64,000 bases of DNA from Roseburia sp. 1XD42-34 (lineage in GTDB: Bacteria > Bacillota > Bacilli > Bacillales > Amphibacillaceae), in contig NZ_QWLJ01000002.1 in NCBI RefSeq assembly GCF_009917385.1, positions 124,001 through 188,000 of the forward strand, in the 5' to 3' direction. The notes under the pieces are model-generated. The model saw nothing but the letters and a program-made list of their open reading frames with translations, ran no database searches and was not told the origin of the DNA. A program made the position numbers and the translations under genes. Within the stretch, counting starts at the first letter, position 1. The number at the start of each line of letters is the position of its first letter. This document shows, piece by piece, positions 36,939-45,528 of this stretch.

Positions 36939-37478
36939 TTACGTTAACTGCATATTGGTGAGACAAGTTGGGTCTTCTGCGAAGGTTGAAAATTCAGATT
37001 GGACCTTCTTGCCATCATGCTCAATAGTTATATCGTATTTTTTATCTCTCGGAACCCACAAATCAATGAATCCATTTGCCAGCGATTTGACCTTTTTATC
37101 TACAATTACTTTCCCGTCCTCATCTTCAATATATACATCGAATTCTTTCTCTACCATTTCTCCTTGACACCCTGTAAGACTATGGAATGTACAAGGGTGT
37201 GTTTGATCAACAAACGGAGCGATAGATACGAAAAATTCATCTTCCGGTAGCTCGTATGTTTTTTCTTTTCCATCATCTGTACTTACAATCAGTTCTTTGC
37301 CTGTAATAGAAGCAGAATCAGCTTCTTTTTTATCCGTGCTATAATCAGCTACTAATTGTTTAATATCAGTGTTGTTGCCATTTTTTTCTGCATTTTTACT
37401 TTCTGTATCATCATTACTACAAGCAACTAGCGCAAATAGTAAAATTAACATTATGAATATCATTGATTTTATTTTCAT
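36939..37478 (-). CDS. cueP: CueP-family copper-binding lipoprotein
   Basis: Exported lipoprotein of 179 residues. The lipobox LFALVAC (C20) is followed by an acidic linker and the CueP domain. C96 and C104 (HPCTFHSLTGC) and C172 near the C-terminus are the conserved copper-coordinating cysteine set, together with FVSIAPFVDQTHPC and ANGFIDLWVPRDK. In Salmonella CueP is a periplasmic copper carrier; in Gram-positives it sits on the outer membrane face. No CsoR/CueR operator was recognised. A good promoter (TTGATT-18-TATACT) lies at 37502-37531. Confidence 0.9.
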   Translation of the reverse strand: MKIKSMIFIMLILLFALVACSNDDTESKNAEKNGNNTDIKQLVADYSTDKKEADSASITGKELIVSTDDGKEKTYELPEDEFFVSIAPFVDQTHPCTFHSLTGCQGEMVEKEFDVYIEDEDGKVIVDKKVKSLANGFIDLWVPRDKKYDITIEHDGKKVQSEFSTFAEDPTCLTNMQLT

Positions 37479-37501
37479 TCATTTTACCTCCTTATTAAAA
37501 A

Positions 37502-37531
37502 AGTATATCAAATAAAGGAGTAATGAATCAA
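37502..37531 (-). promoter_or_regulatory. cueP promoter
   Basis: Minus-strand TTGATT (37526-37531) and TATACT (37502-37507), spacing 18, close in front of cueP. Confidence 0.6.
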
Positions 37532-37808
37532 TTGGCAAATCGGTTGGATAGCTGTAAATCTATCTTGCATGTAATTAGAAGGAAAGCTTGCACTTTAATA
37601 GTACAAAATAAAATCAAGGAAATTAGTGGAAGGCTTAACTAAGTCAAACCTGAGTTGTTCCAAGCTCTAGCTCATACCTTTGTGTCAGTTAATACGCATG
37701 ATTGGAAAGCCTCACTTATTTAAGATTTATTTTATAAAAGCATAACAGGAATCGTCATAAAATGGGTACGGTAATTTACTTAACTCCCTCGTATTCAATA
37801 TAGTTTAC

Positions 37809-37829
37809 TATAATTGTCCTACGTAGGAC
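37809..37829 (+). promoter_or_regulatory. -10 element abutting a 14-bp palindrome
   Basis: TATAAT (37809-37814) is followed one base later by the perfect palindrome GTCCTACGTAGGAC (37816-37829), which would cover the transcription start. No good -35 is visible. The element faces the beta-propeller gene 140 bases downstream and looks like a promoter with an operator. The rest of the 490-bp gap holds no gene. Confidence 0.45.
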
Positions 37830-37968
37830 TAGCCTGTTTCACTATCAAGTCAAGCTGAAGCAAAACGAGCTCAGAAGGAGATGTAGTTTTCCCTGTTTCC
37901 GTGTTTTACTTTTTATAGATTTACGATTAGACTTTAAGTATATATCTTTTAAAAAGGAAGGTATCACC

Positions 37969-39006
37969 ATGAAAAATAATTATGTTGGCTATGCAGGCAC
38001 ATACACGCGGAAAACAAGCAAGGGGATTTATCGTTTTGAATTGGACCCACAATTACAAAAATTAACTGCGGTGGAAGTTGCTGCAGAAGTAGGGAGTCCT
38101 ACTTATGTAACCATAAGTGATGACAAGCGTTATTTATTCTCCATTGCGCAAGATGGAGCATCCGGTGGAGTACAAGCGTATAAAATTAGTCCTGAAACAG
38201 GAAAGTTAACGAAATTAGAGGAACAACTAGCAGAGGGGAAATCCCCTTGTCATTTGTCTTTTTATAAAGATAAGTTAGTAACTGGAAATTATCATAAAGG
38301 AGAGGTGGGGCTATACTCTTTTACAACTAAGGAAACGTTCGTAGCTGAAACGTTTATTCAACATTCCGGCAGTGGTCCACACGAACGTCAAGAAAAGTCA
38401 CATGTCCACTTTGCCGGGTTTACGCCGGACTGTAACTATGTGGTCGTTTGTGATTTAGGGACGGATGAGCTGGTAACGTATCGAATCACCGGCAATCAAC
38501 TTGAGCGTCACCAAACGCTAACGGTAAAACCAGGAAGTGGTCCACGCCATATTGCATTTCATCCACATGGAAAAACAGCATATTTACTTACAGAATTAAG
38601 CTCTGAAGTCATTGTTTTAGATTATCATCCGGAAACAGGAAGCTTCACTGAAAAGCAGACTATTCTAGCGAAGCCAGCGGATTTTACAGATACAAACGAT
38701 GCCAGTGCTATTCATATATCTTCAGATGGAAGGTTTGTTTACACTGGAAACCGGGGGCATAATAGCATTGCTCTATTTGAGGCTGATCCTAAAACCGATA
38801 AGCTAACCTTTGTAGAGTTTACGTCTACAGGCGGGGAATGGCCGCGTGATTTCGTGTTAGACCCTAGTGAGTCATTTATTGTTGCTTCTAATCAGCACAG
38901 TGGTAATTTAGTTTTATTTGCACGTGATCAGCAGACTGGAAAGCTAACACAATTGGACTCTGTCGTAGAAGTTCCTGAAGTAGTTTGTGTGAAATTTTTA
39001 AATTAA
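37969..39006 (+). CDS. lactonase-family seven-bladed beta-propeller protein
   Basis: 345 residues with repeated blade motifs (GSPTYVTISDDKRYLFS, GPRHIAFHPHGKTAYLLTE, DASAIHISSDGRFVYTGNRG, GEWPRDFVLDPSESFIVASNQ), as in B. subtilis YkgB and E. coli Pgl. Members include 6-phosphogluconolactonase and muconate lactonising relatives. There is no signal peptide, so it is cytoplasmic. AAGGAAGG precedes the ATG. Sugar-lactone hydrolysis is the best guess; no pentose-phosphate genes are nearby. A strong terminator follows. Confidence 0.85.
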   Translation: MKNNYVGYAGTYTRKTSKGIYRFELDPQLQKLTAVEVAAEVGSPTYVTISDDKRYLFSIAQDGASGGVQAYKISPETGKLTKLEEQLAEGKSPCHLSFYKDKLVTGNYHKGEVGLYSFTTKETFVAETFIQHSGSGPHERQEKSHVHFAGFTPDCNYVVVCDLGTDELVTYRITGNQLERHQTLTVKPGSGPRHIAFHPHGKTAYLLTELSSEVIVLDYHPETGSFTEKQTILAKPADFTDTNDASAIHISSDGRFVYTGNRGHNSIALFEADPKTDKLTFVEFTSTGGEWPRDFVLDPSESFIVASNQHSGNLVLFARDQQTGKLTQLDSVVEVPEVVCVKFLN

Positions 39007-39062
39007 TTTTTTGATATAGCTAGTGTAACTGAAGTTTAGACCTTACCAATTAGTTTAAAACG

Positions 39063-39101
39063 GCAAGCTTATTATCATTAAAGATAATAAGCTTGCTTTT
39101 T
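39063..39101 (+). terminator. terminator of the lactonase-family gene
   Basis: Perfect 14-bp stem GCAAGCTTATTATC/GATAATAAGCTTGC with loop ATTAAA, followed by TTTTT. Confidence 0.93.
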
Positions 39102-39155
39102 GAGTTCATCCATTTAACAGCTAATTGAATTAAATAAAGCAGAGTCTTTTGGAAC

Positions 39156-39219
39156 AGTTTGTGCAGATTTTTTTGCTTTTGGGGATTAATTCCTTATCCG
39201 TCCAATTGTTGCACAAACT
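39156..39219. promoter_or_regulatory. spaced inverted repeat upstream of the PTS regulator
   Basis: AGTTTGTGCA (39156-39165) and its exact complement TGCACAAACT (39210-39219) are separated by 44 bases. They lie ahead of a possible -10 (TATAAT, 39261-39266). The arrangement suggests a pair of operator half-sites or looping sites for the PTS regulator, which is inference. Confidence 0.4.
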
Positions 39220-39312
39220 TCTGTGATCAATTTGGTCTTATGTGAATAAAGATGTTTGCTTATAATTAAATTAAGACATACTACTACTTCCTTAGATGGC
39301 AGGTGGAAAATT

Positions 39313-41424
39313 ATGAATCAGCGTAGTATGGCAGTATTAAAAATGTTAGTCGAGCAAGAAGGTTATCTTTCCAATACGCAGCTTTCGAAAGCATTTCGTA
39401 TTTCGAGAAGATCGATTTACAATGACATAGGCAGGATTAATGACTGGCTTAAGGAGCGCGGCTTAGATAGTGTGAAACAAGTTAGGACAGAAGGTTTCTA
39501 CTTGGATGAAAGTACAAAACAAACATTAAAGCAGACTTATATACTTGTCCAAGATCATTATTATGAATATACAAAAGAAGAACGCAGAGCGTGGACTTTC
39601 TTGCATATCGCATGTAGTTCAAAGCCTTATTTTCTTGAAGATTTACAAAATCTTTTTCAAGTAAGCAGAAATACTGTACTGGAAGATATAAAAGCGATAA
39701 AAAAAGAAATAGAGTTTGATCAATTAAAAATGTATGCCGATAGAAAGAAAGGGTACCATATCTTAGGAAGAGAAATGGATGTTAGAAAAACAATTACTCA
39801 GTACCTTTCTATCGTCACACCCACAGATAATTGGTACAGCTTGTTAGATCAGCCACATGTAAATGAAGCAGACCTGCCACAAACGTATTTGATATTCGAT
39901 GTAAAAGCACTTCATCAGATTCATCATCTTCTGGCTGAATATGAGAAGCAATTTAATATTGAAATTATTGATGATGTGTTAAACAGTCTAGTACTTTGGT
40001 TTCATTGCTTTATCAAACGAATGGAGCAAGGAGCTACTGTCCAGGTGGATCCCGTCGAGAAGGAAATAATAGAAACAACGGAAATATATTTAGGAGTAAA
40101 AAGGTTATGCCAGCAGTTGTTTGTAAACATTACAAATGCAGTTGATAAAAAAGAAGAAAGCTACTACTTTGCTAAATATTTGCTTAGTGCCAAAGTGAAT
40201 TATGATTTAACGCCATATAAAGAAAACAGTGTGATGCAATCATTGATTGGTGTTGTTGAAAAAATGGTTACTGATTTTCAATTGTATGCTGCCGTAGAAT
40301 TCGATGAACCAGAACAAATTATGGAAAATTTACTGCTGCACTTAAAGCCTGCTTATTATCGGATTAAATATGGAATTAAACTGGAAAACACGTTACGCGA
40401 CTCTGTCAAACAAACGTATCCTGAAGTGTTTCATATTACAAAACTGGTGATGAAACATTTTGAGGCACTTATTGAGCAAACGGTCGATGATAATGAGATT
40501 GCATTTATCGCCACTCATTTTGGCGGATGGCTTCGGAGAGAAGGAGTTATCCTTGAAGAAAAACCAAAGAAATTATTAATTGTTTGCACAAATGGATTAG
40601 GAACATCTAAACTTCTAGAGAGCCAATTACTAGCGCTGTTTTCCAATGTGAAAATTCATGGGGTTACTTCATTAAGAGAATATCAGCACATGGATTTAGT
40701 TGTTGATTTCATCGTTTCTACGATCCCGCTGCCTGATCGAGGAGTACCTGTCTTTGTTGTTAGTCCTGTATTAAATAATGATGAGAAAGAGCAGTTGTTG
40801 AAAAATGTAAATAGCATGTTTGGTGTAGGTACTCGAAAAGAATACTCTGTCGACTCATTGCTAGACATTGTTCAGCGGTATGCTTCTATTAAAGATGAGG
40901 AAGCTTTACGTAAAGAAATAAGAAGGTTTCTATATACTCCGGCACAAGCCATTAGCAGCTCTAAGAAAGAAAATCTGCAACAGTTATTGCCAATAAATCG
41001 TGTTCAATTACAAGAAAGTGTCTCTACATGGCAACAAGCGATTACACTCGCTGCACAACCATTGCTGGATGAAGGATATATCAAGCGGGGTTATATAGAT
41101 AAAATGCTGGAAGCAATTTACGAAAATGGTCCTTACATCGTTATTTCTGATCAATTTGCTTTGCCACATGCCGGCTCGTCTGAAGATGTTTATCAAACAG
41201 GGCTTAGCATGCTTTGCTTGCAACAACCCGTTGATTTATTAGGGAAAGATGTTTCCATTATTGTTGTACTAGCCTCTGAAGACAATGAACAGCATTTAAA
41301 GGCGTTAGCACAATTAACGAAATTGTTTTCGGAAAAGAATAATAAGCAACTCGTAATGGAGGCAGATAACATTTCTATTATTTATGAATTAATTACAAAG
41401 TATTCGCAAAGCATATTAGCATAA
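39313..41424 (+). CDS. PRD-containing PTS-regulated transcriptional activator
   Basis: Regulator of 703 residues of the BglG/MtlR/UlaR-like type. N-terminal helix-turn-helix domains (about 1-165; LSNTQLSKAFRISRRSIYNDI) are followed by two PRD domains (about 170-390) and an EIIB-like domain with a cysteine (KKLLIVCTNGLGTSKLL, about 418-434). The C-terminal EIIA-like domain (about 560-700) has its histidine in FALPHAGSSED. ATG at 39313 is set by AGGTGG (39300-39305); an upstream TTG frame start lies in the -10 element. It precedes EIIA, EIIB and EIIC and should activate them when its PTS domains sense substrate flux. Confidence 0.9.
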   Translation: MNQRSMAVLKMLVEQEGYLSNTQLSKAFRISRRSIYNDIGRINDWLKERGLDSVKQVRTEGFYLDESTKQTLKQTYILVQDHYYEYTKEERRAWTFLHIACSSKPYFLEDLQNLFQVSRNTVLEDIKAIKKEIEFDQLKMYADRKKGYHILGREMDVRKTITQYLSIVTPTDNWYSLLDQPHVNEADLPQTYLIFDVKALHQIHHLLAEYEKQFNIEIIDDVLNSLVLWFHCFIKRMEQGATVQVDPVEKEIIETTEIYLGVKRLCQQLFVNITNAVDKKEESYYFAKYLLSAKVNYDLTPYKENSVMQSLIGVVEKMVTDFQLYAAVEFDEPEQIMENLLLHLKPAYYRIKYGIKLENTLRDSVKQTYPEVFHITKLVMKHFEALIEQTVDDNEIAFIATHFGGWLRREGVILEEKPKKLLIVCTNGLGTSKLLESQLLALFSNVKIHGVTSLREYQHMDLVVDFIVSTIPLPDRGVPVFVVSPVLNNDEKEQLLKNVNSMFGVGTRKEYSVDSLLDIVQRYASIKDEEALRKEIRRFLYTPAQAISSSKKENLQQLLPINRVQLQESVSTWQQAITLAAQPLLDEGYIKRGYIDKMLEAIYENGPYIVISDQFALPHAGSSEDVYQTGLSMLCLQQPVDLLGKDVSIIVVLASEDNEQHLKALAQLTKLFSEKNNKQLVMEADNISIIYELITKYSQSILA

Positions 41425-41452
41425 CAGATAGAAAGACAGGTGTTTGCATATT

Positions 41453-41893
41453 ATGAAATTTTTAGAAGAAACTATAATACAGCTCAATGTAGAAGTAAAT
41501 GATGCAGAAGAAGCGATAGATGCTGCTGGTCAATTACTCCTAAAAAACCAGTTGATTCAACCATCCTATATTGAAGCAATGAAACATGCATATAAAAAAA
41601 ACGGTCCTTATTTTGTTTTAGCTCCCCAAATCGCGATTCCGCATGCAAGACCGGAAGATGGAGTGAATGAAGCTGCTGTTTCGTTAGTGCAGCTAAAGGA
41701 GCCGATATCGTTTGGACATGCTATTAATGATCCAGTAAGTCTCGTATTTGGTTTAGGTGCTGCTTCCAGCGCTGAGCATTTAACATTGCTGCGTAAATTA
41801 ACAACTTTATTAAATGACCCACAGAATATTGATCAGTTGTTACAAGCAACGACAATAGATGAAATTCAAAAAACAATTGGAATGGAGAGATAA
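41453..41893 (+). CDS. PTS EIIA component, mannitol/ascorbate type
   Basis: Phosphocarrier of 146 residues. The phosphorylatable His64 lies in PQIAIPHARPEDG; the fold matches the EIIA-mannitol/fructose/ascorbate class. ATG at 41453 is preferred over a TTG three codons upstream that collides with the ribosome site. It sits 28 bases after the regulator, and EIIB follows four bases after its stop. Confidence 0.9.
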   Translation: MKFLEETIIQLNVEVNDAEEAIDAAGQLLLKNQLIQPSYIEAMKHAYKKNGPYFVLAPQIAIPHARPEDGVNEAAVSLVQLKEPISFGHAINDPVSLVFGLGAASSAEHLTLLRKLTTLLNDPQNIDQLLQATTIDEIQKTIGMER

Positions 41894-41897
41894 CAAG

Positions 41898-42170
41898 ATG
41901 AAAGTATTAACAGTATGTGGTTTAGGACAAGGTACAAGCTTAATTTTGAAGATGAACGTTGAGCAAGCGCTTGGAGACATGGGGATACGTGCTGATGTAG
42001 AACATACGGATGTATCGACTGCTTCCAGCATGAATGCCGATTATATCATCACAAGTAATGAATTAGCAGAAAGCTTACAAGGGCATAAAGCAAAAATTGT
42101 TATTGTAAACAACTATTTTGATATGGATGAAATTAACGAAGCTGTAAAAGCCAACATTGAAGCCTCTTAA
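41898..42170 (+). CDS. PTS EIIB component, ascorbate/galactitol type
   Basis: Small EIIB of 90 residues with the phosphocysteine C7 in MKVLTVCGLGQGTSL. It receives phosphate from EIIA and passes it to the sugar bound by EIIC. GGAGAG in the end of the EIIA gene sets the ATG at 41898. The next gene is a UlaA-type IIC, so this is the matching UlaB-like unit. Confidence 0.92.
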   Translation: MKVLTVCGLGQGTSLILKMNVEQALGDMGIRADVEHTDVSTASSMNADYIITSNELAESLQGHKAKIVIVNNYFDMDEINEAVKANIEAS

Positions 42171-42208
42171 AGCAAGAGGTTTCAATACAAAATAAGGAGG
42201 AATGAGCA

Positions 42209-43504
42209 ATGGATATTATTATTTGGATTGCTACAAACGTGTTTGGAGAAGCTGCTATTTTATTAGGTTTTATTGTTCTTTTAGGTTTGTTGCTCCAAAA
42301 GAAATCAGCTAGCCAAACGGTTAGTGGGACATTTAAAGCTATTATCGGATTTCTAATTATTAGTGCTGGCGCTGGCGTCATTGTAAACGCACTAACCGTA
42401 TTCGAACCGCTTTGGAAAGAAGTGTTTAATTTATCTGCAGAGCCACTTGGTGAATTTATGGGGCAAGAGGGATTTAATGCTAAATACGGTAGTGCAGTAA
42501 CGCTAGCTATGACGTTAGGATTTGTTATAAACGTCATCTTAGCTCGATTCACGAAATTAAAGTATATTTATTTAACAGGTCATATGATGTTTTGGACAAC
42601 GACCATATTTGCAGGGGTAGTTGTTCAGGCAGCGGGTGATATTTCGTTTGGAAAACTCGTTATATTTTTAAGTGTATTTATGGGATTGTATTGGACCATA
42701 CAACCTGCATTAACGCAACCATTTATGAGAAAAATTACTGGCAACGATAACATTGCATTAGGTCATACTTCCGCTTCGGTTGCTTTGTTGGGTGCGTTAG
42801 CTGGTAAAGTACTTGGAAACAAAGATAATGATTCAGAAAAAATAAAATTACCAAAAGGATTAGAATTTTTAAGGGATTCAAACGTTATCACTGCACTAAC
42901 GATGGGATTGTTATTCTTGGTAGGTGCGATAATTATATCGTTTAAAGATACGCCAGGAGCCCAAGAACTTGTCGCTGCAGCCGGAGATAAAAATTTCATT
43001 ATCTACGCTATTATTCAATCATTCACATTTGCAGCTGGTATTGCCGTCGTTTTATTAGGGGTGCGGATGTTTATTGGAGAAATGGTGCCAGCATTTAAAG
43101 GAATTGCAACAAAAATCGTACCTGGAGCAAAGCCTGCTCTAGATAGTCCTATTGTTTTCCCATATGCACCAAACGCTGTTATTTTAGGATTTTTAGGAGC
43201 TTTTGTAGGATCACTCATTTGGCTTGTTGTACTAGGAAATACAGTAGGTTACGTGTTCGTTCCAACTATGATCGTATTATTTTTCCACTCGGCGACTGCA
43301 GGCGTATTTGGAAATGCCACTGGTGGGGTTCGTGGGGCACTCTTGGCAGGGTTTATTACGTCAACTGTTGTAGCTTGGGGACAATTTATCATGGTAAAAA
43401 TGCTTCTTTCCGATACGATTCCTGATACAGCGATGTGGGCAGCGGACTCGGATATGTTCCTACTCGGACCAATTGTTCGTTTCTTGTCCCAACTATTCTT
43501 TTAA
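42209..43504 (+). CDS. PTS EIIC component, UlaA/SgaT (L-ascorbate) family
   Basis: Membrane sugar channel of 431 residues with about ten hydrophobic segments. Family features include the N-terminal FGEAAILLGFIVLLGLLLQKK, YLTGHMMFWTTTIFAG, the HTSASVALLGALAG region and FHSATAGVFGNATGGVRGA near the C-terminus. UlaA proteins translocate and phosphorylate L-ascorbate at C6, but the family also serves other sugar acids, so the substrate is open. AAGGAGG precedes the ATG. Last gene of the PTS core; a hairpin follows. Confidence 0.92.
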   Translation: MDIIIWIATNVFGEAAILLGFIVLLGLLLQKKSASQTVSGTFKAIIGFLIISAGAGVIVNALTVFEPLWKEVFNLSAEPLGEFMGQEGFNAKYGSAVTLAMTLGFVINVILARFTKLKYIYLTGHMMFWTTTIFAGVVVQAAGDISFGKLVIFLSVFMGLYWTIQPALTQPFMRKITGNDNIALGHTSASVALLGALAGKVLGNKDNDSEKIKLPKGLEFLRDSNVITALTMGLLFLVGAIIISFKDTPGAQELVAAAGDKNFIIYAIIQSFTFAAGIAVVLLGVRMFIGEMVPAFKGIATKIVPGAKPALDSPIVFPYAPNAVILGFLGAFVGSLIWLVVLGNTVGYVFVPTMIVLFFHSATAGVFGNATGGVRGALLAGFITSTVVAWGQFIMVKMLLSDTIPDTAMWAADSDMFLLGPIVRFLSQLFF

Positions 43505-43533
43505 TTAAGAGGGATTATGATCTATAAATATAG

Positions 43534-43553
43534 AGGAACAGGCTTCTGTTCCT
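43534..43553 (+). terminator. short hairpin between EIIC and the phosphotriesterase-family gene
   Basis: 8-bp stem AGGAACAG/CTGTTCCT with a 4-base loop, followed by TCTTCCC and, later, GGTTTTTTT. Likely partial termination or a processing site reducing expression of the downstream enzymes. Confidence 0.5.
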
Positions 43554-43668
43554 TCTTCCCTTTTGAAAGGTTTTTTTATAAAATGAAGTGCTTGGGGGAT
43601 TTTGCTTTATATTATTACCATGCATGTCATTTAATTAAAGTCATTTTTAACTAGAGGAGCTGATTGAT

Positions 43669-44661
43669 ATGAGCTTTATCCGTACATTTCATGGCGATAT
43701 TGAACCAAAAACACTAGGCATCACATATTCTCATGAACATATTGTTTGTCGCCCTCCCTATTGGGTGGAACAGGAAGCAGATGATCTTTTGCTTGATGAT
43801 AAAGAGAAATCGAAGCAAGATGTATTAGATTTTAAACGACTTGGTGGCGAAGCGATTGTCGATGCTACAGCCATTGATTATGGCAGAGATGTAAAAGCGG
43901 TAAAAGAAATTGCTGAAGAAACAGGTATTACTATTGTTGGAACAGCTGGGTTTAATAAAAGCTTTTTATGGGCAGCAAACATTCCTGACCATTTAAAGCC
44001 AGTCATCGGTGATTATTCTACTTTTTATGAATGGATCGAGGCGAAAAGTATTAATGAATTAGCAGATTTTGTTATTCGTGAAGTAGAAGAAGGACTGGAA
44101 GGAACGAATATTCCAGGAGGTCAGGTGAAATTTGGAACCGGGTATAATCGAATTACACCTTTAGAAGAAAAAACAATTCGTGCAGTAGCTAGAGCTCACC
44201 ATGAAACAAAAGCCCCCGTCCATTCCCATACAGAAGCCGGGACAATGGCACTAGAACAGATTGAAATTTTAAAGTCTGAGAATGTGCCATTAGAATACGT
44301 TAGCTTCGGGCATATGGATCGAAACCCTGACCCCTTTTACCACGAACAAGTAGCCAAAACTGGAGCACTATTGTCATTTGATGGAATATCCAAAATAAAA
44401 TATGCACCAGAAAGTACACGTATTCATTGCATTTTAGAATTAGTTAAGAAAGGTTATGGAAAGCAAATTCTAGTCAGTGGTGATACCGCTAGAAAAACAT
44501 ACTATAAGCATTATGATTACGGTTTAGGGCTGGAAAACATATTAGGGAAATGGGTGCCACGCTTTATCGATGAAGCAAATCAAGGAGGCTTTGTTGGGGA
44601 AGAACTTGTAAAGGATTTCTTTGTAAGCAATCCCGCTAGGTGTTTTACGTTTAAATGGTAA
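43669..44661 (+). CDS. phosphotriesterase-family (PHP) metallohydrolase, likely sugar-phosphate lactonase
   Basis: Amidohydrolase-superfamily TIM barrel of 330 residues. The binuclear metal site is complete: HxH at H22/H24 (YSHEHIV), a bridging lysine in GGQVKFGTGYN, histidines in VHSHTEAG and SFGHMDRNPD, and the Asp in LVSGDTARKTYY. From memory, homologues linked to ascorbate-type PTS genes (Listeria Lmo2620 type) hydrolyse phosphorylated furanose lactones, and the linkage here supports such a role. Paraoxonase-like activity is not implied. GAGGAG precedes the ATG. Confidence 0.85.
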   Translation: MSFIRTFHGDIEPKTLGITYSHEHIVCRPPYWVEQEADDLLLDDKEKSKQDVLDFKRLGGEAIVDATAIDYGRDVKAVKEIAEETGITIVGTAGFNKSFLWAANIPDHLKPVIGDYSTFYEWIEAKSINELADFVIREVEEGLEGTNIPGGQVKFGTGYNRITPLEEKTIRAVARAHHETKAPVHSHTEAGTMALEQIEILKSENVPLEYVSFGHMDRNPDPFYHEQVAKTGALLSFDGISKIKYAPESTRIHCILELVKKGYGKQILVSGDTARKTYYKHYDYGLGLENILGKWVPRFIDEANQGGFVGEELVKDFFVSNPARCFTFKW

Positions 44662-44711
44662 CAGGTTAGTTTCGATGTGAGAATTTTTTAACAATGTGAT
44701 AGAAGGTGTGT

Positions 44712-45440
44712 ATGGTGGAATTTCAATATGAAAATTCATATGAAGTAAAAGAAAAGATTACATCCTCAAGGATTGCGATTTTACCAGTAGGAGCAGTAGA
44801 AGCGCATGGACCTCATTTGCCCTTGGGTACTGATAATCTACTTGCAGAGCGCGTAGCCGAAAGAGTGGCAGACAAAGTAGAGGCTTTTGTTTTACCTACC
44901 TTGCCATATGGTCAAGTTTGGAGCTTACGTCATTTTCCAGGAAGTATTAATGTTTCGAATGAATCACTTATTTCTATTATCGTAGATATTGGCGAAAGCT
45001 TATACAGACAAGGCTTTCGGACATTTGCTATGGTGAACGGGCATTTGGGAAACCAGCCAGCCTTAAAGGACGCCGCACGAGTGTTATTTACATCTTGTCC
45101 TGATATGAAGGTTTTTTACTTTTTTTACCCAGGTATGAATCAGGCTGCAAAGGAAGTGCGAGAGGCAGATTCTGCACATGCCACTTACTTTCATGCTTGT
45201 GAAATTGAAACATCTTATATGCTGTATTTAGCACCGGAATTCGTAGATATGAGTAAAGCGATCAAAGACATTCCTCAGATCCCCGAAAATGCCGATGTTA
45301 CCCCCACACCATGGGAAGTGTTTACAGAGTCCGCAGTGCTAGGTGATGCGACATTGGCAACGAAGGAAAAAGGCCAATATATTATTGATATTGCAATTGG
45401 TAATATGGTGGAAATGTTAACGAATAAGGAAGCAAAGTAG
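44712..45440 (+). CDS. creatininase-family amidohydrolase
   Basis: Metal-dependent hydrolase of 242 residues. Metal ligands are in PVGAVEAHGPHLPLGTDN (about 23-40), the NGHLGNQPAL block is near 110 and HACEIETSYM is near 160. The family hydrolyses creatinine, formamides of flavin or pyrroloquinoline precursors, and other cyclic amides. The start is uncertain between ATG 44712 and GTG 44715, both behind AGAAGG. Its place between a lactonase-like enzyme and a SIS protein suggests action on a sugar-linked amide or lactam, which is speculative. Confidence 0.85.
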   Translation: MVEFQYENSYEVKEKITSSRIAILPVGAVEAHGPHLPLGTDNLLAERVAERVADKVEAFVLPTLPYGQVWSLRHFPGSINVSNESLISIIVDIGESLYRQGFRTFAMVNGHLGNQPALKDAARVLFTSCPDMKVFYFFYPGMNQAAKEVREADSAHATYFHACEIETSYMLYLAPEFVDMSKAIKDIPQIPENADVTPTPWEVFTESAVLGDATLATKEKGQYIIDIAIGNMVEMLTNKEAK

Positions 45441-45528
45441 TACGGCAAAACGAAACCTTCCATTTTATTGAGGGGAAAATAATTTGCTGTGCTAAACCAC
45501 TTTACTGGTAAGAAGGAGGAAAACCGTT

